The position numbers were made by a program, and so were the translations under genes. This document shows, piece after piece, positions 1 to 6,242 of a stretch of DNA of 33,517 nucleotides (within the stretch, counting starts at the first letter, position 1; each line of letters opens with the position of its first letter). Source of the DNA: a virus; IMG/VR virus record IMGVR_UViG_3300032284_001592, positions 1-33,517 of that record; one strand, given 5' to 3'. The notes under the pieces were generated by a model. It saw only the letters and a list, made by a program, of their open reading frames with translations. It was not told where the DNA came from and searched no databases.

Positions 1-228
1 AGTAAGGTCTTGTGCGTTACCAACAGCTTGTTGCGCATCGGCCACGTCTGCCTGTTGGGCAATGACATCTTGATTTTGCTGTGCTATTTGTGCATCAATC
101 GCTGTAGTGTCTTGTCCAGTCAAGGCCAGTTGTGCTTTTTGAGCCTGCAGGTTAGTAAGTCTAGCCTGGTCTACTGCTAGTCCTTGTGTTGCAAAGCTCA
201 ATTGATCTGTTGGGCTGAATCCGGCCAT
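1..228 (-). CDS. N-terminus of unknown Gln/Ala-rich coiled-coil protein (partial, cut by window edge)
   Basis: An open frame begins with ATG at 228-226 and stays open for 76 codons to the window edge. The peptide starts MAGFSPTDQLSFATQGLAV and continues as a Gln/Ala/Asp-rich stretch with heptad-like spacing (LTNLQAQKAQLAL, IDAQIAQQNQDVIAQQ), which is probably a coiled coil. A purine-rich AGGGAAA lies about 8-10 nt upstream of the ATG. A minus-strand late-promoter-like octamer lies about 70 nt further upstream, so it is likely a late virion or assembly gene transcribed away from gp55. I do not recognise the family. The missing C-terminus prevents a function call. Confidence 0.6.
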   Translation of the reverse strand, partial: MAGFSPTDQLSFATQGLAVDQARLTNLQAQKAQLALTGQDTTAIDAQIAQQNQDVIAQQADVADAQQAVGNAQDLT

Positions 229-253
229 ATTTTATTTCCCTAAACTAAAAAGT

Positions 254-261
254 CATAAATA
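254..261 (+). promoter_or_regulatory. Late-promoter-like octamer upstream of gp55
   Basis: CATAAATA matches the NATAAATA octamer seen before most late genes here. It is 88 nt from the gp55 start, farther than usual, so its use is uncertain. Confidence 0.35.
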
Positions 262-287
262 GTAATAGTACCACATTACCGATACCA

Positions 288-317
288 TTGCTTATGATAG
301 TATTTATTTGCTACAAT
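288..317 (+). promoter_or_regulatory. Possible sigma70-type promoter for gp55
   Basis: TTGCTT (288-293) and TACAAT (312-317) are separated by 18 nt. The predicted start is about 25 nt before the gp55 ATG. This would suit expression by unmodified host RNA polymerase before the late switch. The match is moderate and made by eye. Confidence 0.3.
301..308 (-). promoter_or_regulatory. Late-promoter-like octamer for the leftward gene
   Basis: On the minus strand this reads AATAAATA, a one-base variant of the T4 late octamer. It is about 73 nt upstream of the leftward ATG at 228. Confidence 0.4.
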
Positions 318-349
318 AAGTGGCAGTTTTATAAAGGACAACTCTGACA

Positions 350-1246
350 ATGAAACATAATTATCTCAACAACAAAGACATTCTCAAGGAGATTCACAAG
401 AGTAAAAACACCTACTGTTGGTACAGCGCACCTGAAGATAACAATTACGATATAATTGTTTCATTGAACCCCAAAGGTACAATAGCTAAGAAAGATGTGC
501 TACAAGGTCGTAAAAATCGTGCAGAACGATTGGCAAAAGTTGCACACGAGCTGGCCACAGCGGATGGTACAAAACGCAAGCTAGACGAATTTGAAATCAA
601 ATACACAAAAATACCTGCTGAGGATGTTGTGTTCCGTGTTATGACCTGGGCACATATCCCAATTGATGATGTAAAGACCAAGAAAGCACAGCTGGCAGAA
701 GAAGAAAATCCCAGTGAAACTGAATACGACGATGATGGTGTTGAACTGATTAAAAGCCAGACCAAGTATGTAAAGGTTAACTTTCCTCCGTTCCAGCACT
801 GGAAAATCAATGAAGAAGGTGAATACTATACCGTAGGCATCAGTCACTGGAAAGGTGATCTAGAAACTGGAGCATACTCTAGAGATCATGGCATGATGAC
901 CAACAAACTGGCACTGATGTTTATGAAACTGTGTGAACGCTATGCCACAAGATCAAACTGGAGAGGATATACCTACAATGACGAAATGCGAAGCCAAGCC
1001 CTGTTACAACTCAGCCAAATTGGACTGCAATTTGACGAGTCAAAATCGCAGAACCCTTTTGCGTATTATACTGCCGCTATCACTAACAGCTTTACTCGTG
1101 TCTTGAACATTGAGAAACGCAATCAAAATCTACGTGACGATATCTTGGAAATGAACAACCTTAATCCAAGCTACACTCGTCAGAATCAAAACAGTGGTAG
1201 CTCCTGGGGTGCGGGTAGTAGCACCGGTGGCACCTACGAAGAGTAG
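350..1246 (+). CDS. 55: Late-transcription sigma factor, gp55-like
   Basis: A 298-aa protein similar to the T4 gp55 family, the phage sigma factor that directs host RNA polymerase to late promoters. The diagnostic part is in the C-terminal half: LALMFMKLCERYATRSNWRGY, then DEMRSQALLQL, then NPFAYYTAAITNSFTRVLN and EKRNQNLRDDILE, the sigma region-2-like core. T4 gp55 is 185 aa. This one has roughly 180 residues before the core, with a Lys-rich start and an acidic stretch (about 120-130), and ends in a Gly/Ser/Asn-rich tail. AAAGGA lies 11 nt upstream of the ATG. It is followed by a hairpin and then gp47. Late octamers recur through the window, which fits this role. Confidence 0.88.
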   Translation: MKHNYLNNKDILKEIHKSKNTYCWYSAPEDNNYDIIVSLNPKGTIAKKDVLQGRKNRAERLAKVAHELATADGTKRKLDEFEIKYTKIPAEDVVFRVMTWAHIPIDDVKTKKAQLAEEENPSETEYDDDGVELIKSQTKYVKVNFPPFQHWKINEEGEYYTVGISHWKGDLETGAYSRDHGMMTNKLALMFMKLCERYATRSNWRGYTYNDEMRSQALLQLSQIGLQFDESKSQNPFAYYTAAITNSFTRVLNIEKRNQNLRDDILEMNNLNPSYTRQNQNSGSSWGAGSSTGGTYEE

Positions 1247-1255
1247 ATTATCAAA

Positions 1256-1281
1256 AGACTTGTGATCACGGTCACAAGTCT
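1256..1281 (+). terminator. Strong hairpin between gp55 and gp47
   Basis: AGACTTGTGA (1256-1265) and TCACAAGTCT (1272-1281) form a perfect 10-bp stem with a 6-nt loop. No T-run follows, so it may be an RNA-stability or processing hairpin rather than an intrinsic terminator. Its left arm overlaps a possible -35 box for gp47. Confidence 0.5.
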
Positions 1282-1288
1282 CTATACT
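1260..1288 (+). promoter_or_regulatory. Possible sigma70-type promoter for gp47/gp46
   Basis: TTGTGA (1260-1265), a 17-nt spacer and TATACT (1283-1288) lie just before gp47. The predicted start is about 2 nt from the gp47 ATG, which would give a nearly leaderless message. No late octamer is present, consistent with earlier expression of the recombination genes. Confidence 0.35.
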
Positions 1289-1296
1289 AGAATTCT

Positions 1297-2313
1297 ATGA
1301 CTAATTTATTCAAGAAGGCCGCGGTCTTCACAGATATACATTTTGGACTAAAATCTAATAGCACACTACACAACGAAGACTGTTTAGCCTTTGTCAAATG
1401 GGCAGTAGACAAGGCTGTTGCTGAAGGATGTGAAACTTGCCTGTTCTTGGGCGACTGGCACAACAACCGTGCGGCCATCAATATTCTCACACTAAACTAC
1501 AGCCTCAAGGCCCTGGAGTACATGAATGACAATTTTGACAATGTTTATTTTATTCCTGGTAATCACGATCTTTATTATCGGGACAAAAGAGATGTTCAAA
1601 GCGTTGAGTGGGCGCGACATCTACCTAACATCCATATTGTCAATGATTGGTTTGACAGTGGTAACGTTGTTATTGCTCCTTGGCTTGTAGGCAACGATCA
1701 CAAGAAGCTGGTTAAGAAAAAAGGCAAGTACTGTTTTGGGCACTTTGAACTGCCTGGTTACTTTATGAATGCCATGGTTCAGATGCCAGACATTGGCGAA
1801 GCCAGGGGCGAAGATCTAGCAGGCTTTGAGCATGTGTTTACTGGACACTTCCATAAGCGACAGACAAACAACAACATCACTTATATTGGCAACTGCTTTC
1901 CTCACAACTATGCAGACGACGGCGACGAAGATCGCGGCATGATGATACTGGAGTGGGACAAAGAGCCAGAATTCCACGCATGGCCCGATCAGCCCACATA
2001 TCGTGTGCTAGGACTTAGTTCTATAGTCACAACTCCTGAGCTGATCTTTAAGCCAAAAATGCATGCTCGTATCAATATTGACATTGATCTCTCTTATGAA
2101 GAAGCAAACTTTATCAAAGAAACCTTTGTTGAAACTTACAAATTACGTGAACTCAGCTTGATTCCACGCAAGGAAGTGACTGTTAACGAAACAGCCACAG
2201 GTGGCGAAATTGTATTTGAAAGCATTGACACAATCGTGCAAAATCAAATAAATGCAATCGACAGCGAGCACTACGACCGCAACCTATTACTAGACATCTA
2301 TAGGAACTGTTAA
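1297..2313 (+). CDS. 47: Recombination endonuclease subunit gp47 (SbcD/Mre11-like phosphoesterase)
   Basis: A 338-aa protein, essentially the length of T4 gp47 (339 aa). The calcineurin-type phosphoesterase motifs appear in order: FTDIHFG with D13 and H15, GDWHNN with D53 and H55, GNHD at 88-91, then GHFE and FTGHFHKR further on. These residues hold two metal ions in the Mre11/SbcD family. With gp46 the protein resects DNA ends for recombination-dependent replication. There is no clear Shine-Dalgarno sequence at the ATG. The stop codon overlaps the gp46 start by one base, so the two are translationally coupled. Confidence 0.93.
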   Translation: MTNLFKKAAVFTDIHFGLKSNSTLHNEDCLAFVKWAVDKAVAEGCETCLFLGDWHNNRAAINILTLNYSLKALEYMNDNFDNVYFIPGNHDLYYRDKRDVQSVEWARHLPNIHIVNDWFDSGNVVIAPWLVGNDHKKLVKKKGKYCFGHFELPGYFMNAMVQMPDIGEARGEDLAGFEHVFTGHFHKRQTNNNITYIGNCFPHNYADDGDEDRGMMILEWDKEPEFHAWPDQPTYRVLGLSSIVTTPELIFKPKMHARINIDIDLSYEEANFIKETFVETYKLRELSLIPRKEVTVNETATGGEIVFESIDTIVQNQINAIDSEHYDRNLLLDIYRNC

Positions 2314-4085
2314 TGTTTTTAATCAAAGATCTGACTGTAAAGAATTTCATGAGCGTGGGCAATGCTACCCAAGCGGTTAAGTTTAACCGCAATGACCTCA
2401 CGCTGGTTCTTGGGCAAAATCTAGATCTTGGGGGTGACGACACAGGCGCACGTAACGGCACAGGCAAGACCACAATCATCAATGCGCTGAGTTATGCGCT
2501 GTATGGTAATGCGTTAACCAATATCCGCAAGGAAAACTTGATTAACAAAACCAATGCCAAGGGCATGATGACCACAATTGAGTTTGAAAAAGACGGCATC
2601 GCCTACAAGATTGAACGTGGGCGTAAGCCCAATGTGCTCAAGTTCTTTGTAAACAACCAAGAGCAGGAAGCAACAGACGAAGCACAAGGCGACAGCAGAG
2701 AAACACAAGCAGAAATAGAACGTCTGTTGGGCATGAGCCACGAGATGTTCAAGCACGTGGTGGCCCTCAATACCTATACAGAGCCTTTCCTCAGTTTAAA
2801 AGCGGCTGATCAACGTACCATGATTGAACAGTTGTTGGGTATCACTCAGCTGAGTGAAAAAGCAGAATCTCTCAAAGAACAAACAAAGCTGGCCAAAGAA
2901 GCAATCACAGCAGAAGAATATCGCATCAAGGCTGTGCAGGATGCTAATGTTCGCATGACTGAACAGATTGAAAATCTTAAACGTCGGCAGAACATGTGGA
3001 TCAAAAAGAAAAACGAAGATCTAGATTCGCTGGCCACTGCCTACGGAGAGCTGGACAAGATTGATATTGAAGCAGAGCTTAATGCACATCACCTGCTGGC
3101 AGAGTACAAGAAAAAGAAACTGGAAATAGATCAACTTAAAAACTACATTGCACAAAACCAGCGTGACGAAGCACGTGAACAACGAGCAATGGAAAAACTC
3201 AAGGCTGAAATTGCCAGCTTAGAAGATCACAAGTGCCATGCATGTGGACAGGATCTACATGATGCTAATCACGAAGACCTGTTGGAGTCAAAACGCAAAG
3301 AGCTACAGGAAACTGCACTCAATGCACTAGCGGCCAATACACAGTATATTGAAAACACAGACAAGTTAAAAGAACTAGGCGAACTGGGCACACGGCCCAC
3401 AACATTCTACGACAAGGAAGCAGATGCATTTGAGCATCGTGCGAGCCTGGGCAATATACTGAGCCAGCTTACTGCTAAACAGGATGAAGCAGATCCGTAT
3501 GCTGAACAGATCGTAGAAATGGAATCTAAGGCAGTTGAAGAAATTGATTACACAGAAATGAATCGCTTGACTCAACTGCGTGATCACCAGGAGTTTTTAT
3601 ACAAACTGCTGACCAACAAGGACTCGTTTGTGCGCAAGCGGGTCATGGATCAGAACTTGAACTATCTGAATCAGCGTCTCAGCTACTACCTAGACGCCAT
3701 TGGCTTGCCGCACACAGTTATCTTCCAAAACGATCTGACTGTTATGATCACTGAACTAGGACGTGACCTAGACTTTGATAATCTATCACGTGGCGAAAGA
3801 AATCGTTTGATACTATCACTGAGCTGGAGTTTCCGCGATGTATGGGAATCACTGTACCAACCAATCAACCTGATGTTTATCGACGAAGTTGTAGACTCTG
3901 GTATGGATTCCAGTGGTGTTGAAGCCGCACTTGCTATTCTTAAGAAAATGGCACGTGACCGTAACAAGAGCGTATGGCTAGTAAGTCACAAAGACGAGCT
4001 GGTTAGCCGCGTGAACAATGTGCTAACTGTAACAAAAGAGAACGGGTTTACCAGTTATGGCACGGATTTAGAGGCAGTAAACTGA
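2313..4085 (+). CDS. 46: Recombination endonuclease subunit gp46 (SbcC/Rad50-like ATPase)
   Basis: A 590-aa SMC-like ATPase; T4 gp46 is 560 aa. The Walker A motif is GARNGTGKTT at 45-54. Long coiled-coil arms flank a zinc-hook CHACGQ with C308 and C311. The ABC signature NLSRGERNR starts at 490, Walker B LMFIDE at 520-525, and the H-loop LVSHKDE follows. All key motifs are intact. It forms the ATPase/tether part of the gp46/47 complex that processes ends for strand invasion. The start ATG overlaps the gp47 stop (TAATG), fitting a 1:1 operon pair. Confidence 0.94.
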   Translation: MFLIKDLTVKNFMSVGNATQAVKFNRNDLTLVLGQNLDLGGDDTGARNGTGKTTIINALSYALYGNALTNIRKENLINKTNAKGMMTTIEFEKDGIAYKIERGRKPNVLKFFVNNQEQEATDEAQGDSRETQAEIERLLGMSHEMFKHVVALNTYTEPFLSLKAADQRTMIEQLLGITQLSEKAESLKEQTKLAKEAITAEEYRIKAVQDANVRMTEQIENLKRRQNMWIKKKNEDLDSLATAYGELDKIDIEAELNAHHLLAEYKKKKLEIDQLKNYIAQNQRDEAREQRAMEKLKAEIASLEDHKCHACGQDLHDANHEDLLESKRKELQETALNALAANTQYIENTDKLKELGELGTRPTTFYDKEADAFEHRASLGNILSQLTAKQDEADPYAEQIVEMESKAVEEIDYTEMNRLTQLRDHQEFLYKLLTNKDSFVRKRVMDQNLNYLNQRLSYYLDAIGLPHTVIFQNDLTVMITELGRDLDFDNLSRGERNRLILSLSWSFRDVWESLYQPINLMFIDEVVDSGMDSSGVEAALAILKKMARDRNKSVWLVSHKDELVSRVNNVLTVTKENGFTSYGTDLEAVN

Positions 4086-4126
4086 AATTTTTACTCCCTA
4101 GAGATTACAGGTAAATTAGTATACAC

Positions 4127-4642
4127 ATGACAAGTCCACAAAAAGCAAAAGGTAACAGTTGGGAACGCAAGGTAGCGGATCATCTTACAGCATTGTACGG
4201 TGAGAAGTTTCTACGAGTACCCGGCTCTGGCGCTTATATTGGGGGCATGAATGTGCATCGCAAAGAGACTCTGCACGAAGCACAGGTCCGTAGTTTCAAA
4301 GGGGATATTGTTCCCGGCGAAAGTTTTCCGCGCCTGAATGCTGAATGCAAAAGTTATAAAGACTTTCCATTTCATCAACTCTTTCAAGGCTCATGCAAGA
4401 TCTTAGAAGAATGGATTTCTCAGTGTATGGATGTCGCTGACGAGGGTGACTTCAATATCATTTTTATGAAATTCAATCGCAAAGGTATGTACATAGCAAT
4501 CCAGGCTCAGCCCAATACATCTTCCTTATTTTTTACAAGACACTTTAATTATGGCTCCGCTCATCATGGTCATTGGTTCATTATGGACTACGATCTATTT
4601 TGGGAACTAAACGCAGACAAGGTCAGAGACCTCTGCAAATAA
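4127..4642 (+). CDS. PD-(D/E)XK nuclease, Holliday-junction-resolvase-like
   Basis: A 171-aa protein with the layout of small Hjc-like resolvases: GNSWERKVADHL with E13, LRVPGSGA (30-36), FKGDI with D60, and AECK with E73 and K75. E13, D60, E73 and K75 fit the catalytic E...D...ExK set of the PD-(D/E)XK fold. In that family the protein cuts branched DNA. It lies 41 nt downstream of gp46, so it may resolve recombination or replication branches before packaging, a task done in T4 by the unrelated endonuclease VII (gp49). No clear Shine-Dalgarno or separate promoter is visible. The fold assignment is fairly firm, but the precise substrate is inferred. Confidence 0.65.
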   Translation: MTSPQKAKGNSWERKVADHLTALYGEKFLRVPGSGAYIGGMNVHRKETLHEAQVRSFKGDIVPGESFPRLNAECKSYKDFPFHQLFQGSCKILEEWISQCMDVADEGDFNIIFMKFNRKGMYIAIQAQPNTSSLFFTRHFNYGSAHHGHWFIMDYDLFWELNADKVRDLCK

Positions 4643-5085
4643 ACAGTTTATAGCTCGCACAGGCCAATTTCGTGTGCCCTAAACCTGGATCTTGGATCAC
4701 AGGGATGGAAAACCTCTTGCTGTAAAGAGTACTCAATCACTATCCTTCACAGGACGACGATCGCGAAATGCCGTGGTTTGATTGTTTGAACAGAATTTAA
4801 AGGCAAAAAGAGTAGAGAAATTCTACAGGTCGTACAGCATGTTAGCGTATGTGTGTGCGATTGCCGTTGTTATAAAGACGCAACTCGAGGTACCGGACAA
4901 CCGCCTCTGTAATTGTTGTAACGCTATGTGGCTATCAGAACTCGGATGAAGCTAACCTTTGCCCTGTGCGGGCAAAGTGTGACCATAGAATCTGGATGAA
5001 ACTTAATTCGCTGAAGCGTATTAATTTTAATGCAGATAATAATATCATTGAGCGACAGCGAAGTGATAGACTAGCGTAGCTAGTC
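4643..5085. ncRNA. Gene-poor 440-nt region with many potential hairpins; candidate structured RNA
   Basis: No frame of 60 codons or more occurs here on either strand. On the + strand several helices can be drawn: GTTTA/TAAAC enclosing GCACA/TGTGC (4646-4684); CTCTT/AAGAG (about 4714-4729); GTAGA/TCTAC (about 4812-4826); GAGG/CCTC (about 4887-4907); CTATGtGG/CCATAG (4923-4988) enclosing the perfect CTTTGCCC/GGGCAAAG hairpin (about 4957-4977); TTCGCTG/CAGCGAA (5007-5013 with 5056-5062); and AGACTAGC/GCTAGTCT (5068-5086). Two imperfect copies of a roughly 28-nt element containing GGATGAARCT are also present. Transcript ends and strand are not known. It does not match tmRNA, RNase P, a tRNA or intron cores that I know. 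Confidence 0.35.
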
Positions 5086-5086
5086 T
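5068..5086. terminator. 8-bp hairpin at the convergent junction
   Basis: AGACTAGC-GTA-GCTAGTCT is a perfect 8-bp stem with a 3-nt loop, touching the stop codon of the leftward small ORF. No good T-run follows on either strand, so intrinsic termination is plausible but unproven. It could also be the last helix of the structured region. Confidence 0.4.
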
Positions 5087-5262
5087 TAAAAGAATGGTAA
5101 CCCTGAATCCTTAGTAGATTTCATGTTGTCTTTGATAATCTCATTGATAATATCTTTTTCAACTTGACCCAACATCATGGCATCCTCATAGGATAGCCCG
5201 CCACGCATCCACCAACTAAAACGCAATGCTTCTTCACGGATGCTTCTTGCCTCCTTCTCCAT
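5086..5262 (-). CDS. Small gp51-like baseplate hub assembly protein (start uncertain)
   Basis: A leftward frame ends at TAA 5088-5086. From the first ATG (5262-5260) it gives 58 aa. Coding-looking sequence extends further upstream: LNDEQIEKLIEN precedes that Met, with CTG at 5298-5296 where an initiator would be expected. The body has FSWWMRGGLSYEDAMMLGQ and ends STKDSGLPFF, reminiscent of the small protein found next to gp26 in marine T4-like phages (gp51, hub assembly); this resemblance is from memory. There is no convincing ribosome site at either start. The frame is -1 relative to gp26 and stays open back to within the gp26 C-terminus. Confidence 0.55.
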   Translation of the reverse strand: MEKEARSIREEALRFSWWMRGGLSYEDAMMLGQVEKDIINEIIKDNMKSTKDSGLPFF

Positions 5263-5300
5263 GTTCTCAATGAGCTTTTCTATCTGCTCATCGTTCAGTC

Positions 5301-6188
5301 TTAGGAGGCGCGAACGAAAAAATTTGCGTAGTCGAAAGTGATCTCCATCTCATACTCAGCACCACAGTGAGTGCATGCTGTGTGCTGTGGAGGAACTGTG
5401 CCTTCACGTGCTATGTCCTGATATGCGGTCTGGATCACTTCGATTGTACGTGCATCAATGTTTTTGTAAAAGTCCAAGATATAGTTCTTTTCACGTACAA
5501 CTGCGGCTTCTGTACCATCTGGATTCATGATAGTGATGAAGTCGGTGCTGTCTGCTAGTACCATGCTGTTCAGGTCCACGATACGTCCCATTTGGGTAAC
5601 AGCTTCGTTTACCTTGTTTTCATCATTGTCTGGCATCTGATCAATGCTCTGAGCTAGTCGCTGTATTTCAAAGTTGGCTTTGTTTGTTTGATTCATGCCA
5701 AAATAGATCAAGGGTTTGAACTTGATCTTGATCGTGTCTAATTCAAATTCCTTGTCAAAGTCTGGTGCTTTGATCCTTTCCAGCATGGTGCGCAGGTCCA
5801 GCGAGTATGTGTTGGCTTCTTCGCATTTTGGACAAGTGCCTTCAAAATCCATGTTATGTCCATAGCTGGCAATGCGCATGGCAATCAGCGTAGCATCCAC
5901 ATCTGGGCTGGGCATTTTCCATGCATCTTTGATTTCTGGAATACAGCTCTGAATAACATCAACCATGCCTTGACCGTTGATCAGCGCATCTGGTGTGCGC
6001 AACAAAATCTCGTCCTTGCTGGTCATTGGATAAACTGCCAGTTCGCCTGTTGCAGACTGTGTTAGTGAATTTCCAGTCCACCACTTGCCTCTGCTGGGCA
6101 GAGTAAAGTAGATTGCAGGCTGTCTAAAGTACTTGCTTAACGGATTGTTCTGTTGAGCTTGGTTTGGTAACCCTTGAAAAGTGGCCAT
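5301..6188 (-). CDS. 26: Baseplate hub subunit gp26-like
   Basis: A 295-aa protein resembling the T4-like baseplate protein gp26 family. Recognisable stretches are LPSRGKWW, YPMTSKDEILLRTPDAL, SCIPEIKD and IAMRIASYGHNM. It contains two CxxC pairs, C119/C122 (CPKC) and C272/C275 (CTHC), which probably bind one zinc. T4 gp26 is 208 aa, so this is the longer environmental type. It should sit in the central hub at the tail tip. A perfect TATAAATA on the minus strand lies 33 nt upstream. The gene diverges from the tape-measure-like gene and is followed by the small gp51-like frame. Confidence 0.8.
   Translation of the reverse strand: MATFQGLPNQAQQNNPLSKYFRQPAIYFTLPSRGKWWTGNSLTQSATGELAVYPMTSKDEILLRTPDALINGQGMVDVIQSCIPEIKDAWKMPSPDVDATLIAMRIASYGHNMDFEGTCPKCEEANTYSLDLRTMLERIKAPDFDKEFELDTIKIKFKPLIYFGMNQTNKANFEIQRLAQSIDQMPDNDENKVNEAVTQMGRIVDLNSMVLADSTDFITIMNPDGTEAAVVREKNYILDFYKNIDARTIEVIQTAYQDIAREGTVPPQHTACTHCGAEYEMEITFDYANFFVRAS
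5316..5322 (-). other. Candidate -1 slippery heptamer at the end of gp26
   Basis: The leftward mRNA reads T TTT TTC in the gp26 frame (Phe290-Phe291), a canonical X XXY YYZ slippery sequence. It lies four codons before the gp26 stop. A -1 slip enters the downstream small ORF with no stop, giving a gp26-small-ORF fusion. A clear downstream pseudoknot was not identified. Confidence 0.35.
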
Positions 6189-6199
6189 TTTTTGATCCC

Positions 6200-6207
6200 C
6201 ATAAATA
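6200..6207 (+). promoter_or_regulatory. Late promoter for the tape-measure-like gene
   Basis: CATAAATA lies 36 nt before the GTG start at 6243. It forms half of a divergent late promoter pair. Confidence 0.65.
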
Positions 6208-6220
6208 ATTGATATACGTT

Positions 6221-6228
6221 TATTTATA
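6221..6228 (-). promoter_or_regulatory. Late promoter for gp26
   Basis: The minus strand reads TATAAATA, an exact T4 late octamer, 33 nt before the gp26 ATG. It lies downstream of, and points across, the oppositely oriented octamer at 6200-6207. Confidence 0.75.
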
Positions 6229-6242
6229 GGTAAAAAACCACT

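Noticed and set aside
4839-4949. 36-aa ORF (MLAYVCAIAVVIKTQ...) inside the noncoding region
   Set aside because: Short, only a weak AGG upstream, and it overlaps the helices proposed for the RNA. No family resemblance. Kept as a possibility but not called.
4643-5085. CsrA/RsmA-type sponge RNA, suggested by several GGA motifs
   Set aside because: About eight GGA triplets in 440 nt is close to chance expectation, and most are not in hairpin loops.
4643-5085. tRNA, tmRNA or self-splicing intron
   Set aside because: No T-loop GGTTCGA, no tmRNA ends, no group I core elements or group II domain V recognised on either strand.
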